This document shows positions 11,770 through 22,630 of a DNA stretch of 64,000 bases, piece by piece. Where the stretch lies: the NCBI RefSeq assembly GCF_030272615.1, contig NC_081412.1:692918083-692982082 (forward strand), read 5' to 3'. Under the pieces are notes generated by a model. The model ran no database searches, was not told the origin of the DNA, and was given only the letters and a program-made list of their open reading frames with translations. Position numbers and translations under genes: made by a program. The DNA comes from Cryptomeria japonica (lineage: Eukaryota > Streptophyta > Pinopsida > Cupressales > Cupressaceae). Position 1 is the first letter of the stretch. Each line of letters begins with the position of its first letter.

Positions 11770-12250
11770 CTCACATGGAGTTTCCCCTGAGGCTACACTA
11801 TTCAAAGTGAATATTTAGATGCTTGACCCCACTGGCTCCACCCTCAGCACTCACTTCTTCGGGGCAGCCAAGCACCAATTTCCATGAAAACTCCTCATGG
11901 CAAACTTTATATCTCTACTAGAAACCGTATGTATGTGAGCCGCTTCAGAGGTCCGACCTCCTGCGACAACAACTAGAAGGATTTTGGCAACTAGTACAAG
12001 TGGTTTTTAGTAAAGGCTTCCGGTCATGTGGCCATACATGTGACACTTTCAGCTCTGTAAATACATAAGGTTCCTATCCTATAGAGGTTACGCTCCATAG
12101 GGTTTATGGGGAAACATAGTGTCGGTATGAACTTATCAACACATGTTGCTTGTGACTTTCATCACAAACACGATTTATTTATAGTGGATTGGAAGGACTC
12201 GGTATTAGCCCATTTCCACTTTAGGTTGTTCCCCTCTCACTGGCCCCCTC
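11770..12250 (-). promoter_or_regulatory. Conserved leader of element B, shared with element G
   Basis: Read on the minus strand, several blocks match 38220-38760 of G in the same order: CTTTAGAGGGCCTGCCTTC, then CCAAAAATCCTTCTAGTTG-like sequence, then TTTGCCATG..GGAG, TGGTGCTTGGCTGCC and GTGGGGTCAAGCATCTA. Conservation of untranslated leader between an autonomous-type element and a pol-less one fits a packaging or dimerisation signal. That function is inferred. Confidence 0.7.
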
Positions 12251-12649
12251 AAGGAAGCTCGAGAAGGCAGGCCCTCTAAAGGATTTAATTGCTTGAAAAT
12301 AAAGAAAGCGTAAAAGAGTGGGTTTGGTTTTTTGGTCACCCAATTAAGGGGAGAGTATATACCTACCACTTTTGAGACACGAAATACAAGTGTTCTTTTT
12401 AACCTTTTCAAAGCAATTGTTGGCTAGGTCCTATTTGGAGATGTTGCTCTTGCAAGCATGGTGTTCATTTTAGCCCTTTTAAAAGTCTATGTGCAACTAT
12501 TTTAGAGAAAATATCAAAAATGCAAATTGCATGTTGTCAATTCATCCTCTTAGTTAAACTAGATGAACAAGATATGGTATATTACTTCCCAAATGAAGAC
12601 TTCTAATTAACTAGATGAGGAAATACATAAAATTTGCCTTAAATGTCAT

Positions 12650-13060
12650 CCTACACACACATGTTAGTAATTTGAAAATTCTGATTTCTTGGACATTCGG
12701 ACCTGCAAGAAAATTTCATCAGTCTTATAAACAGAAGTGCTAACCTAACATATGCGCTATTTTTTTGTTCAAAAGCGCTAACATGCGGAACAAAAGCGCT
12801 GCTCTGTGGATACAAAAGCGCTACTCTGTGGATACAAAAGCGTGATTTCTTTGACATATGTGCTAACCTATGATGCAAATGCGTGAACCTATGATGCAAA
12901 TGCGCAAAATTTAAGACAAAAGTGCTAGCCTATATGACATATGCGCTAACCTATGATGCAAATGCGCAGTTTTTTAGGCAAAAGCTCTAACCTACATGAC
13001 ATATGTGCTAACATATGATGCAAATGTGCTAACCCGTCGAACAAAAGCATTGTCAGAATT
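12650..13060 (-). repeat. 21-22-bp minisatellite between PBS and leader of element B
   Basis: Degenerate direct repeats, on the minus strand of the types GCGCTTTTGTATCCACAGAG and GCGCATTTGCATCATAGGTTA, fill this stretch. Element G has a 21-bp array with unrelated unit sequence at the same relative position (37690-37815). Confidence 0.8.
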
Positions 13061-13136
13061 CACACATGCGTGAATTTGCATTACAAATGCATTAATTTTA
13101 TTTTTTTCAAGATTTTTAAAGGTCTATGCAAGGTCC

Positions 13137-13158
13137 AGCCCCACGGTGGGCACCAAAA
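13137..13158 (-). other. Primer binding site candidate of element B
   Basis: Directly inside the 5' LTR the minus strand reads TTTTGGTGCCCACCGTGGGG. The TGGTGCCC start, complementary to a tRNA 3' end with CCA, is typical of plant gypsy primer sites. I do not assign the tRNA. Confidence 0.75.
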
Positions 13159-14344
13159 TGTGTGAGCTTGAATTTCATCCTCAGAATGTTACCTGTAATA
13201 AGTTAGTTTCACAAAATACAAATGGAAATACATACAGGAAATCCAAATTCAACCAATGAAACTACATGAAATATATACTAAAATAGAACATTATTTTACC
13301 TTCATGGCTTATGTCTCATTGTGTCCTAACTCCATTGTTTCTGGTTGCAGATGGTGTGCTCTCAGACAATGCACTGTTGGCTTCCAAGATGGCATATGAA
13401 GAATGGATTGATAACTTGTAGTTAATTGATGCTATGATATGCAAATACTACATGATATGCTAAAAATGATTATGCTATGATGCTAATTGTTATATGATTA
13501 GGCTATTTGCTATTTGCTTCAAAAACTCATGTATGCATAAGTTCAATATGAAGACTAACTTGAAGAATTTTTTGAAGTCTAACTCTCTCAACTGAAGCTC
13601 TTAATTTTATAGACTTTGAGAGGATAAGATGATGTGGCTCAGATCAACGGTCATGATTAGATCTACAGATTTGGATGGCTATGAGCAAAGGTGAAGGTTG
13701 AAAGAAAGGGGGAAGGAGAAGATAAGTGTCAGTCATCTCACCTTGACTGAGTTGCTGACTAAGGGAATCTAGGGATGGTTGGAAAAGATTTAGGCATGAT
13801 AGGACAAGTGGACTCAAGTCCTTCCTAAGATGTAGGGGGTGTTGGAGAGAATATAGAAGATGGTTATGAAATATGTGTACGTACACAATTTTCATTAAAT
13901 TTGGAAGTTGAAGATAAATGATGAATTAATATTTAAGAAATATTAATTTCTTTAGCCACAGGTTTGATGAGTTGGCAAAGGGAAGATGAAGTGGAGATGG
14001 AAGGTGAGTTGGAAAAGGGATTAAATGATTTAGAAATTATTTAATATTTGAGACTATAGGATAGGAGAATAACTATTAAATATTAGATATTTAATTGTTT
14101 AGAGAAGATAATTAAATATTAGATATTTAATTAACTTGGTTAGAGGAATAATTAAATATTAGATATTTAATTAATTAGAGGAATAGGATAGATGAATTAA
14201 TTAATAAAATATTAATTAATAGAAAGACATAAAATGAATTAAATAAATTAATCTTTTCAAATTAACTATTTAATAGAAGAATAATTATTAAATAAATATA
14301 AAATATTTATTTAATTGCTCATAGCCAATTTTTATGTTTATACA
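13159..14344 (-). repeat. 5' LTR of element B
   Basis: A 1186-bp copy of the LTR also found at 4915-6082. The right border (TATACA) is followed by the target duplication CCAGT. Confidence 0.92.
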
Positions 14345-14682
14345 CCAGTAAAGACAGTTTATGTTTGTTTATCAGAGGTTTTAAAGTGGTTATTGGTGTT
14401 GATGATTATATGATTTGTGAAGCATTATGATCAGTTAATAAGTTGGTAACTGTGTTTGTTGATCTGATAGTGAAATGATGGTTGATCTGATTAATAAGTT
14501 TGCATAAGAGAAAATGATTATCTAGATCTAATAAGGAAAACTGTTATGAAGATTTGGTTTAAGTCTTGAATGTTTTTTAGATCTAAGATAAGTCTATTTT
14601 GGTGTTGAAATTTTTAGTTTTTGTTAATACTGATTCACCCCCCTCTCAGTATTAAGCAGATCCTCTAGGTTTATCAGTAACA
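14345..14682 (+). mobile_element. LTR D, right part
   Basis: Continues LTR D after element B. It ends with the block TGATTCACCCCCCTCTCAGT and TCAGTAACA, the same terminal arrangement as the other copia-type LTRs here. Immediately after it the sequence reads as copia pol with no primer binding site, so D is inserted in the pol of element C, not at its 5' border. Confidence 0.75.
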
Positions 14683-14985
14683 CCTGTACTAAAACATAAT
14701 ATTGAACCAATTACCTTGGCAGTATCAGAAAATTCAACAGTAACTAAAGATAAGAGCAGAGGAACAGAAAGTTAGAAGACTCCTAGGTATGTAAGGTTGA
14801 ATCATTCAGAAGATCAAAGAGAAGGTTGGCACTTGATGAGGTATGTTTAATTTCTCAAACTGAACTGGCATCAGTAAATGAAGCATGTAAGCATGAATGC
14901 TAGATGAAAGCTATGAAAGAGGAATTGGATTGGATAGAAAATAAAAACACATGGACTTGGATGTTATTGGAAATAGGCCTGATTG
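14683..14985 (+). pseudogene. Copia element C: integrase-RT linker and start of RT
   Basis: Decayed Ty1/copia pol with residues such as LALDEVCLISQTEL and MKAMKEELDWIENKNTW, the conserved start of the copia RT domain. An in-frame TAG lies just before MKAMKEEL. Most of the RT domain is then missing by deletion. Confidence 0.8.
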
Positions 14986-15074
14986 GTTTGTAAAGGATAT
15001 TTTTAGATGGAAGGAATTGATTATGTTGAATCCTTGCTCTTGTATCTAGTATTTTTAGATATTTTCAAGGATTT

Positions 15075-15537
15075 TTCAGGTATGGTTTATGGTTATGATG
15101 ACTTTACATTATATGCATAGATAGATGCAGATTGGGCTGGAGACATAGATAACCGAAAAGGCACACCCGGTGAAATTTTCTTTCTTGGAAATAAACTTGT
15201 TTCATGGATCAGCAAGAAATGGTCATGTACTTCCTTATCTACTGTTGAAGTTGAGTATGTTGGTGCTTCTAATAGTTGTACACAAGTTCAATGGATGAAG
15301 AAAATGTTGAAGGATATAAGGGTGGATTGTAATGAACTGATAGTTATTCATTGTGATAACTCTGCTGCTATTGGCATATCAAAGAATCCGGTATTTCATT
15401 CTAAGAAAAAGCACATATCAATTAAGTATAACTTTTTGAAGAAAAAGGTGGAAGAAAATGAGTCAGATTGGTTTAAGGAATCATTTGAGTACTTTAGAGA
15501 TATATTGGGGGTCTCTATGCCTCCAGTTGAGACTTGA
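15075..15537 (+). pseudogene. Copia element C: RNase H remnant
   Basis: The frame shows IDADWAGDIDNRKGTPGEI, FFLGNKLVSWISKK, LSTVEVEYVGASNSC, and CDNSAAIGISKNPVFHSKKK, the Ty1/copia RNase H with its Asp, Glu and Asp positions. The usual KEQVADIFTKPL stretch is missing; the frame jumps to FEYFRDILGVSMPP and stops at TGA 15535-15537. A TAG occurs just before the first catalytic Asp. Confidence 0.88.
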
Positions 15538-15616
15538 GTGATGTTTATTGGCATCAGTCCAGTGTGCATTATCATAACTATTATTCATTCTGGATTGATG
15601 AGTTGCTGCTACTACT

Positions 15617-15978
15617 CGGGGGGAGAAGTCAGCTATGTGGTTCAAAGGATCTATGATTTTTCTTTGATATTTTATGTCAAATTTATGGGAAAGATGTCAA
15701 AGGGGGAGAGGTATACATGTGAAAAATAGAGCTGAAAAATAGAGCTTCACATAGATATTAGTCAAAGGGGGAGGAACAAAATTTTAGAATGGTTGTATCC
15801 CATTGGGGGAGTTTAGTTAAGGTCTATGAATGGTTAATCGGTACAATGATATTTGGTTAAGAACTTCATTGACATATCATTTGTTGGATGTCTTCCATTG
15901 GGGGAGATTTGTTTGGCATTTCTTGGCACTTGGATGTTTTTCACATCTAGTGTTGCCATCAATGCCAAAGGGGGAGAT
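15617..15978 (+). repeat. Multiple polypurine tracts of element C
   Basis: Six G-run motifs resembling AAGGGGGAGA occur in about 360 bp: near 15617, 15700, 15765, 15803, 15898 and 15967. The last directly precedes the LTR start TGTTGGCAATTT. Multiple polypurine tracts are a known hallmark of Sireviruses, which supports this assignment. Confidence 0.85.
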
Positions 15979-16080
15979 TGTTGGCAATTTGGAGGAATTG
16001 ATTATGTGTTGCATTGATGTCAACACTAGCCTGTTTGGTTATGTTGTTCACCAAAATTGGTTAACCCAAGCTCACCTGCA
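15979..16080 (+). mobile_element. 3' LTR of element C, first part
   Basis: TGTTGGCAATTTGGAGGAAT follows the polypurine tract and matches the start of the solo LTR at 21404 (TGTTGGCCATTTGGTGGAAT, then a shared TTGATTATGTGTTGCATTG). Homology fades somewhere between 16030 and 16080; the right border given is approximate. Confidence 0.75.
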
Positions 16081-19000
16081 ATCCTTCTATGAAATGGCCA
16101 ATTTCAATCTATGGAACACATAAGGACTTGGACAACATAACATAGGACCCTAATTCATGATCCTTCTGCACTTTAGGTTCTACTAGATATAGCGGGGGAC
16201 ACCTTTTTGATGCATTAAATACAACAGTTACAGACATATGGCAGCATCAAACAATAAGCAGATAGATCATTCCACAAACCCAACCAATTAAAAACACACT
16301 ACAAATTGGCTAAATCTGTATAAATAATAGATGAAACAAGGCTTGGAATGAAAAGAACACAACCCCTAAACACAAAGGGAAATAGATTTTCTTTAAATTT
16401 GTATGAATCTGAAAGTATCCCCAAATCCTTCAAAGACCAGTGTCTTGTTCATTGGGCATGGAATCACACACAAAACTATAAATGCAAATCCTAGCTACAA
16501 ATTTGTTTTCCTTATAAAATATTCCTGCATCAATACCTCATATCAATGCATTACTCAATTCATTCATTAAATTATCAGATCTTAGATACATATTCCATTA
16601 TTTATGACTGATTACAGAATTTAAAACCTTCATTGAAGGATACCTACAAACAGTCACAACAACCTCCTAGAGATGACAAATTCCAGCCTCCCTGAGGAAA
16701 ATTTGTAACAATGAAATACATGCCTAGAGACAATATTGTGGAAAGTATACTCATGCCTAACATAAGTAAAACTTACAACTAGAAACAATCTACAATACTG
16801 AAATGTAGCTCTATACCCTGAAAAGACCCATAGAATTTTACAAGATTTGGAAAAGAGATTCAGAACTGGAAACCATGAAACTCTAGAGCATTTCTCCAAA
16901 ATTCTCTAACCCTTACAATTGAGAAGAAATGAGAATATGAAGGAGGGGGAAAAACCAGAATGCACCAAAGATCACCATGTGTCCATTTTTCCCTAATTGC
17001 AAAATATCTCCTTTTCTTCCTATGGAAAGTGCTCTCAAAATATCTCATGTTTGTTGAAACAAACTACATGACTAAATTCCTCATCTCGAGAGATTTTTGA
17101 TGATATATACTACTTGTCATTTCAGGTAAACAATACCCTCTAAGAGAATTAATCTTGAATGCAAACCCATCATTTAAATTATTTGAATTTTCCTCTATAG
17201 TTGAAACTATATCATTTAATTTTAATTTTTCACATTTTTCATCTAATGCCCTGCCATGTGGTAGCTTGTGATTCACTCGCAGGGTCCACTAGGATGACAC
17301 CTCACCTATCTGCCACTTATCGGCCATGTCATCACCACTTGTTTGCCACTTGTCAGCCACATCATCGCCACCTCACTGGAACTCGCCAACTGGACCGCCA
17401 CCGGACCAGCTTAACCGGCGAGCATCTTTGCCTCGCGACATGGCAACTGTCGTTGATCTCCTCTAAACTTTCTCACCAATTAACTTGCCATTTCTCTACA
17501 AAATTTGTCTCAAGAACCATGCACATGTGGGGTCTGCCTGGTTGCCAGCTAGTATCCTCAGTCGCCTCAAGAATCACGCACACACACATCGGGTCCACTG
17601 GGCGCCCAACCGGCACCATGCATCAAAATCCTTCAAGGCTTTGACACTATGAATGCATGGAGATTTACTTTTAAATATACTCCTGCCCAACCAATGTGGG
17701 ATAATGGCATTTATCCTGGGACAACACTTTCTGAACATTTTCTTGAGAATTTTCATGGCACCTTGTTGCATTTGCTTTAAAATTTCTAATGTGTTGCCTC
17801 CTTCCAGCCACTACGCAGGAGAGGATTGTGGCTTCAACCTTTGCTTTGTCTAAACGGGCCACGTGAGGGAGAGGATCGGCTTCACTAATTGCATTTTTCT
17901 GTCCGTTTTCAATGCCTTCCTCACCTTTCCCATTCCACACATTTGTAGGGAGGTTTGGCTTGATGCCTGCTGCTTGAAAGTTTAATGTGATCTTTTTAAC
18001 ATCCATCATGTGGAAGGGGAGTGTTGGTCTACAAGTGCCATTGCATTATGTTTAAAGTTTATTAAACCTTTCCCAATTGCCACATTCCTCACACACCATA
18101 TGCACTTCAAAAGCAACTCACATGCAACAAGGGAGATGTTAGCTTTGGGCCTGCCAATGTGCATTTGATGGAGTCTTTGTTGCTGCCCCTTTTCAGCTAT
18201 GTTGCAGATCTGGAATCTAATTTTACACCTACTAATTGCAATTTGCTTTAAATTTTTTGAATGCCCCTCTTTGTTTCCAATGTGGACTTGGTTTAAACTA
18301 GCAATAGCATTGGTTGAAGGTTTCTAAAGACATTTACCTCACCATGCAACACTTGCATTTGGTTTATGTTTATTAAATGCCCCCACCTTCTTTACCACTA
18401 CACGAGAGAGGATGGATTGCTAGCAAGAACATGATGGGGAGAAGGCAATGCACATGCCAAAGGTACTTGCTTTAAGAATTCTAAAAACCTTCTCATGTCT
18501 TTACCTCACGTGCCACAACAAGGATGATCTTGGCATTAATTGAATTTGCACAAAAGTTTGTAAATGCCCACTCCAGCTCACAACAAGGATAATTGGAAAA
18601 CTCATGGAGTTTGGGCATACACTTGCCAATCACATTAGCTTGGAAACTTCCATGCCCTTTTAACAAATTCAATTTGCTCAAACTCTTGCATCTGGCACCT
18701 CACACTGCACAGGCAGAATTCAACTTAGGATAAATTTGCCAAGTAAATGATTGTGAGCAACTATTACTTTCAGAACCCCATTGTAAAAGCATTGAAATTC
18801 ATTCCATTTATTTTTTTATGCATGCATCATGTTATTTTAAAACCACTTGACCATAAAATTAATGCACGGGCATGAGCCAAGTCGAGCCCCAAAGTGGGTC
18901 CGACTAAAACAAAATTCGTTCTCATGCAACTGACCCTTTAAAATACCTCAAGAACCTTGAACATGCCTATGGAATTGATCAACACCATTTTCTGATCATC

Positions 19001-20044
19001 AAACAAAGTTTTGCAACTTTCAGGTGCCTACGCCACATTTTCGCATTTAATCGCAAAGATGTAATTTTCAAAATGGTCAAAACATCCTTTTGGACTCCGC
19101 CAACTGACAGGTGTGTACTCTGATATACAAACATTAACTCTGCCAAGACGTTTCTCAAGATGAATCCGAGTGAATAAATATTAATGGTCAAAGATGACCA
19201 ACGGGCTTTGTCAGCACTACGAACCTAATAAGGTCAATGCGTAGGGAGCTAATGATGCCTTTCTTAAAAATATCAAACAATCTTTGTAGACCCTCAAATC
19301 TGAGGCATAGGTACCTTGAAGTACAGATCAAAACTTAGAATGCTCAGTTGGACCAAGAAGCTGATAGGGTACAAATAGTGTACTCATGGAAATAGCCACT
19401 TTAATTGATGTAGCAATGAAAATACAAAACACTGAATAAGGTGGCTCAAGAAACCCTTTTGAAAACTGATCAAACGGATTGGCAAGAGCTTGAAATTTAA
19501 AACATAGCTTGTCTTTTATACTAGCAATAGCCTGAAAAAAACATTCTGACATGACATTCACCGAGGCATCTTTTACAAATGTGCAAAGAGAGCCTCTAAC
19601 TAGCTCCTGAAATGGGGACTTATGCAAATAGTACAAACTACAAATGGATTCACAGGAACTTGAAATTTGGCATGTGGACTCACTTTTATGCATAGAATTA
19701 AATTTACTTTTAATTTCACCATGATGATCAACAGGGCAAAATTTATAGCAGCTCAAAGTAGGCTACTCAATAAAATATGCATTTGCACCTAACATGCACT
19801 TTCGACTCACCCCTTGAAATGGGTACTTGATAAATTGATCCAAACTGAATTCTGAAAGTTGCACAACACCTTCATTAGTCAAATAAAAGTTGTACGACAA
19901 TTCCCAAGCCTTACCCTTTGATAATTAACTGGCTCCATTTTACCCTCTTTCTAAATAGGCCACTCTGAATGAGATTAGTTGGTCATTTGGAAGTGCAATA
20001 GCAAAATTTTGAAATGGGCCTCAAAACTTGACTCAAATTTAATG
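16081..20044. other. ~4-kb unidentified insertion in the 3' LTR of element C
   Basis: The LTR homology breaks off before 16081 and resumes near 20045, so this block was inserted later. I find no convincing protein, terminal inverted repeat or target duplication. The longest minus-strand frame (19328-19756) resembles nothing I know. Within it, 17270-17640 is richer in GC and in CCAC/CATC motifs than its surroundings, and 17660-18520 has diverged repeats of a TTTAAA...CCTCACNTGCCAC theme. The element class is unknown. Confidence 0.5.
17660..18520. repeat. Diverged repeat series in the unidentified insertion
   Basis: Similar segments (a TGCTTTAAA or GTTTAAA core, then TTATTAAA-like, then CCCC or CTTTACCTCAC, then TGCCAC or CCAC) appear near 17668, 17768, 18048, 18244, 18289, 18359 and 18469. 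The spacing is irregular and the copies are strongly diverged. Confidence 0.45.
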
Positions 20045-21178
20045 AGTCCCAATAGGTTATCTATCAGGTTCTGGTAGAATGGTTGGTGTTTGATGATGAT
20101 CAGAAGATTTGTCTCTGGTATGCTCTGATTAGTGAAATTGGTTTGGCTCAGTCATTCATGTCATTCAGATGCATGTCATATTCAGTTGGTTCAGGATTTG
20201 GTGATCTGGAAGCTATCATATGTTCTAGTAAGCCTTTTGGTTACCAGTAAGGGTTCTATCGGCAAAGCTTTGTTAAAGATCTTTTGATGGATCCAAGAAG
20301 TGGTGTTGGTGCGGCTTCTAGAAGGTTCTCATGAGACTAATGGTTATCTTGTTTGTGTTCTAGTTGATCGATGGTGTTGCATTTGGTTTATGGTGACCTA
20401 TTTTAGGTCTGGTCTTATTTTGCTAGGTTATGGACCATTTTATGTAACGTGTTGGTGGATGCTCCCGATGCATTACTGGTTGGATTTATTGTTTGGTTAT
20501 TTTTGTTTTGTTCCTAGGCCAACTTGGACTATCATTGGTTTGTGGGTTTATGTAATGGATTTATTGTATTATCTTTTAGGTGGCCGACCTAATTTTTTAG
20601 GTCCTGAGTTGGTATAAATATGATGTAAGATCTCTTTGTAGATCGTCGGTTGTGGTTATGGGATTATCTGTGTGTGAATAAAGTTGTAATCATATGCAAA
20701 GTTTTTGGTCGATCATAGGTGATCGAGTTGGGTTTGTGTAAGAGTGTTAAGACCTTCGATATTGAGCTTGAACCAAAACTGTACTCAAGTATAGGAGATG
20801 ATATTCTAGAAGTTCAATCTTCATTCCAGATTATAGTCCTATGTTTTATGTAGTCAGTGAGACTCCTTTTTTGATGAGTAGTGTTCTATAGGTTGTTGGT
20901 CTTCTTGCATGTGCATGCCCCTTATTGTAATATTTATTCATCTGATCAGTGGATAGATATTGTGGGTCTCCAATCCCGCCATGGTTTTTCCTCATTGAGG
21001 TCTTCCACGTATAAATTTGTGGTGTTATGGTATTCACCTGTGTGTTTGAATTATTACTTATTGTTATCTGCTTTTATGTATACCAGTTGCTAAGTTGTTG
21101 TGTTTATAAGGTTAAATTTAATCGTTCTGACAGAACATTGATTCACCTCCCCCCTGTCAATGTTCTTGGATCTCAACA
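20045..21178 (+). mobile_element. 3' LTR of element C, remainder
   Basis: Matches the inner and right parts of the solo LTR at 21404-22625, including AGTGGTGTTGGTGC, GGTATAAATATGATGTAAGATCT, the CCGCCATGGTTTTTCC block and the ATTCACCTCCCCCC end block. It ends CTCAACA. The 105-codon frame at 20300-20617 is LTR sequence. Confidence 0.75.
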
Positions 21179-21403
21179 CTGATATGTTGGCCCGAAACAT
21201 GACACATATTTGTGCTTTTACCCTCTACTAAACAAGTAACTACACTAGGAGGAAGAGGAGGAGGAGGTAGTGAAGAGCCCCCTAAGAGGAGAAAAGAACC
21301 TACAAAAAACTTATGGGGATGGTCCACCATATCATAAAGAAAGAGAAAAAAGAGGAGAAAGAAAAGGACAGAGAATGAGAAGTGAAAATAGAGGAGATTT
21401 ATC
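21179..21403. other. Short purine-rich spacer between two LTRs
   Basis: It contains an AGGAGGAAGAGGAGG run and ends with TTATC, the left target duplication of the following solo LTR. No gene or repeat is identified. Confidence 0.5.
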
Positions 21404-22625
21404 TGTTGGCCATTTGGTGGAATTGATTATGTGTTGCATTGATGTTTTGTCATTGATGTCAACACTAGCTGTTTGGATGCTTTATCGACACCCTTCTAGT
21501 CCCGGTAGGTTAAGTGGTTTTTGGTTAAATTGGATCTGGTATGATCAGACAGGCTCTGGTATAGTCTGGTAATGGAATTGGCTTGTTCATGATACTTATA
21601 CTCATATTTGGTCAATTGGTTTTGGTTGGTGATTGGATGCTATCCTGCTTGCTTAGAAGATTGGTTTCTGGTTCCAATGAGGGTTTCACCGGTAGAGCTT
21701 TTGATGGAAATCTTTGATGAATTGCATAAGTGGTGTTGGTGCAGCTTTTGATGGAGTTTCAAGATGTTGTTGGTGATCATGTTCAAGACTTGGCAGTTGG
21801 AGATCATTGCTGAAGTGTGTGGACCTATATTTGGCCCCGGTTGATCTAGGTTATGGACTGACTTTAATGTAACATGTGGATACGACCTATTGATGTATTT
21901 TCGGGATGTCTTATGTGTTGATATTACTTGTTTTTTCTAAGGCCGACATGGTTTGTAATTATGTAATCGATTTATTATTTGGTGGCCGACTTGATTGTTT
22001 ATGGTCGAGGGTTTGTATATATAGATGTAAGATCTCATTCTAGATCATCATGGTTAATGTAAGAGTTCATGGTCAAGGAATGTAATGTGTGAAAAAATGT
22101 AATATCATTCAGGCAGAGGAGTTGGTCGATCATTGGAGATCGAATTGGGTTTATGTAAGAGGATTTAGTCCTCTAGTATTGAGCTTAACCGAAATTATAC
22201 TCGAGCATAGGAGATGCTATCTTTTGAAGTTCAACACTTCTCCAGATTGTAGTCTGGATTTGTATGTAGTCAGTGAGGCTCCTTTTGTGATGATTAGTGC
22301 ACTCTAGGTTGTTGGCCTTCCTGCAAGTGCAAGCCCCTTCATTATAATTCACATACTTATTGCAAAAGTATTATTTGACTGTGGGTAGGCTTCCCAACTT
22401 GGTTTTTCCCTTTACCGGGCTTTCCACATAAAAATCTTGGTGTTGTGTGGATGGCTTTTATTCTGTGATTATTGTTCATGCTTAATTGATTAATTGCTAT
22501 TCTAGTATTAATGATTTGGGTTTTGGTATTAAAGTTTTTAATTGTTGAATGTTCTTGTAATCTGTGACAACTGATTCACCCCCCCACCCTCTCAGTTGTC
22601 TTTTGGTTATTTGAACTGTCTAACA
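21404..22625 (+). mobile_element. Solo LTR (family of element C) with perfect target duplication
   Basis: A 1222-bp LTR starts TGTTGGCCATTTGG, ends GTCTAACA and is flanked by TTATC at 21399-21403 and 22626-22630. It has a TATA region (GTATATATAGATGTAAGATC, about 22015), the GGTTTTTCCCTTTACCGGGC block and ATTCACCCCCCCACC near the end. No internal region is present. Confidence 0.93.
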
Positions 22626-22630
22626 TTATC

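Larger units (their letters stand above)
4915..14344 (-). mobile_element. Element B: non-autonomous gypsy (Tat-related) retrotransposon without pol
   Basis: A 9.43-kb element on the minus strand, with two LTRs (13159-14344 as 5' LTR, 4915-6082 as 3' LTR), a primer-binding-site candidate (13137-13158), a polypurine tract (6083-6098) and a near-perfect 5-bp target duplication. Between these signals I find no gag, protease, RT, RNase H or integrase. It keeps a leader closely related to that of element G (11770-12250 against 38220-38760), a 21-22-bp minisatellite after the PBS, and the post-pol motif. About 3.2 kb of unrelated sequence takes the place of the coding region. It is therefore a large derivative that must have used proteins from another element. 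Confidence 0.85.

Noticed and set aside
17201-17644. 147-codon frame rich in Cys, His and Thr
   Set aside because: It comes from CCAC/CATC low-complexity DNA. There is no domain, and the composition explains the open frame.
20300-20617. 105-codon membrane-like frame (Trp- and Leu-rich)
   Set aside because: It lies within a copia LTR, and the homologous solo LTR at 21404-22625 does not keep the frame.
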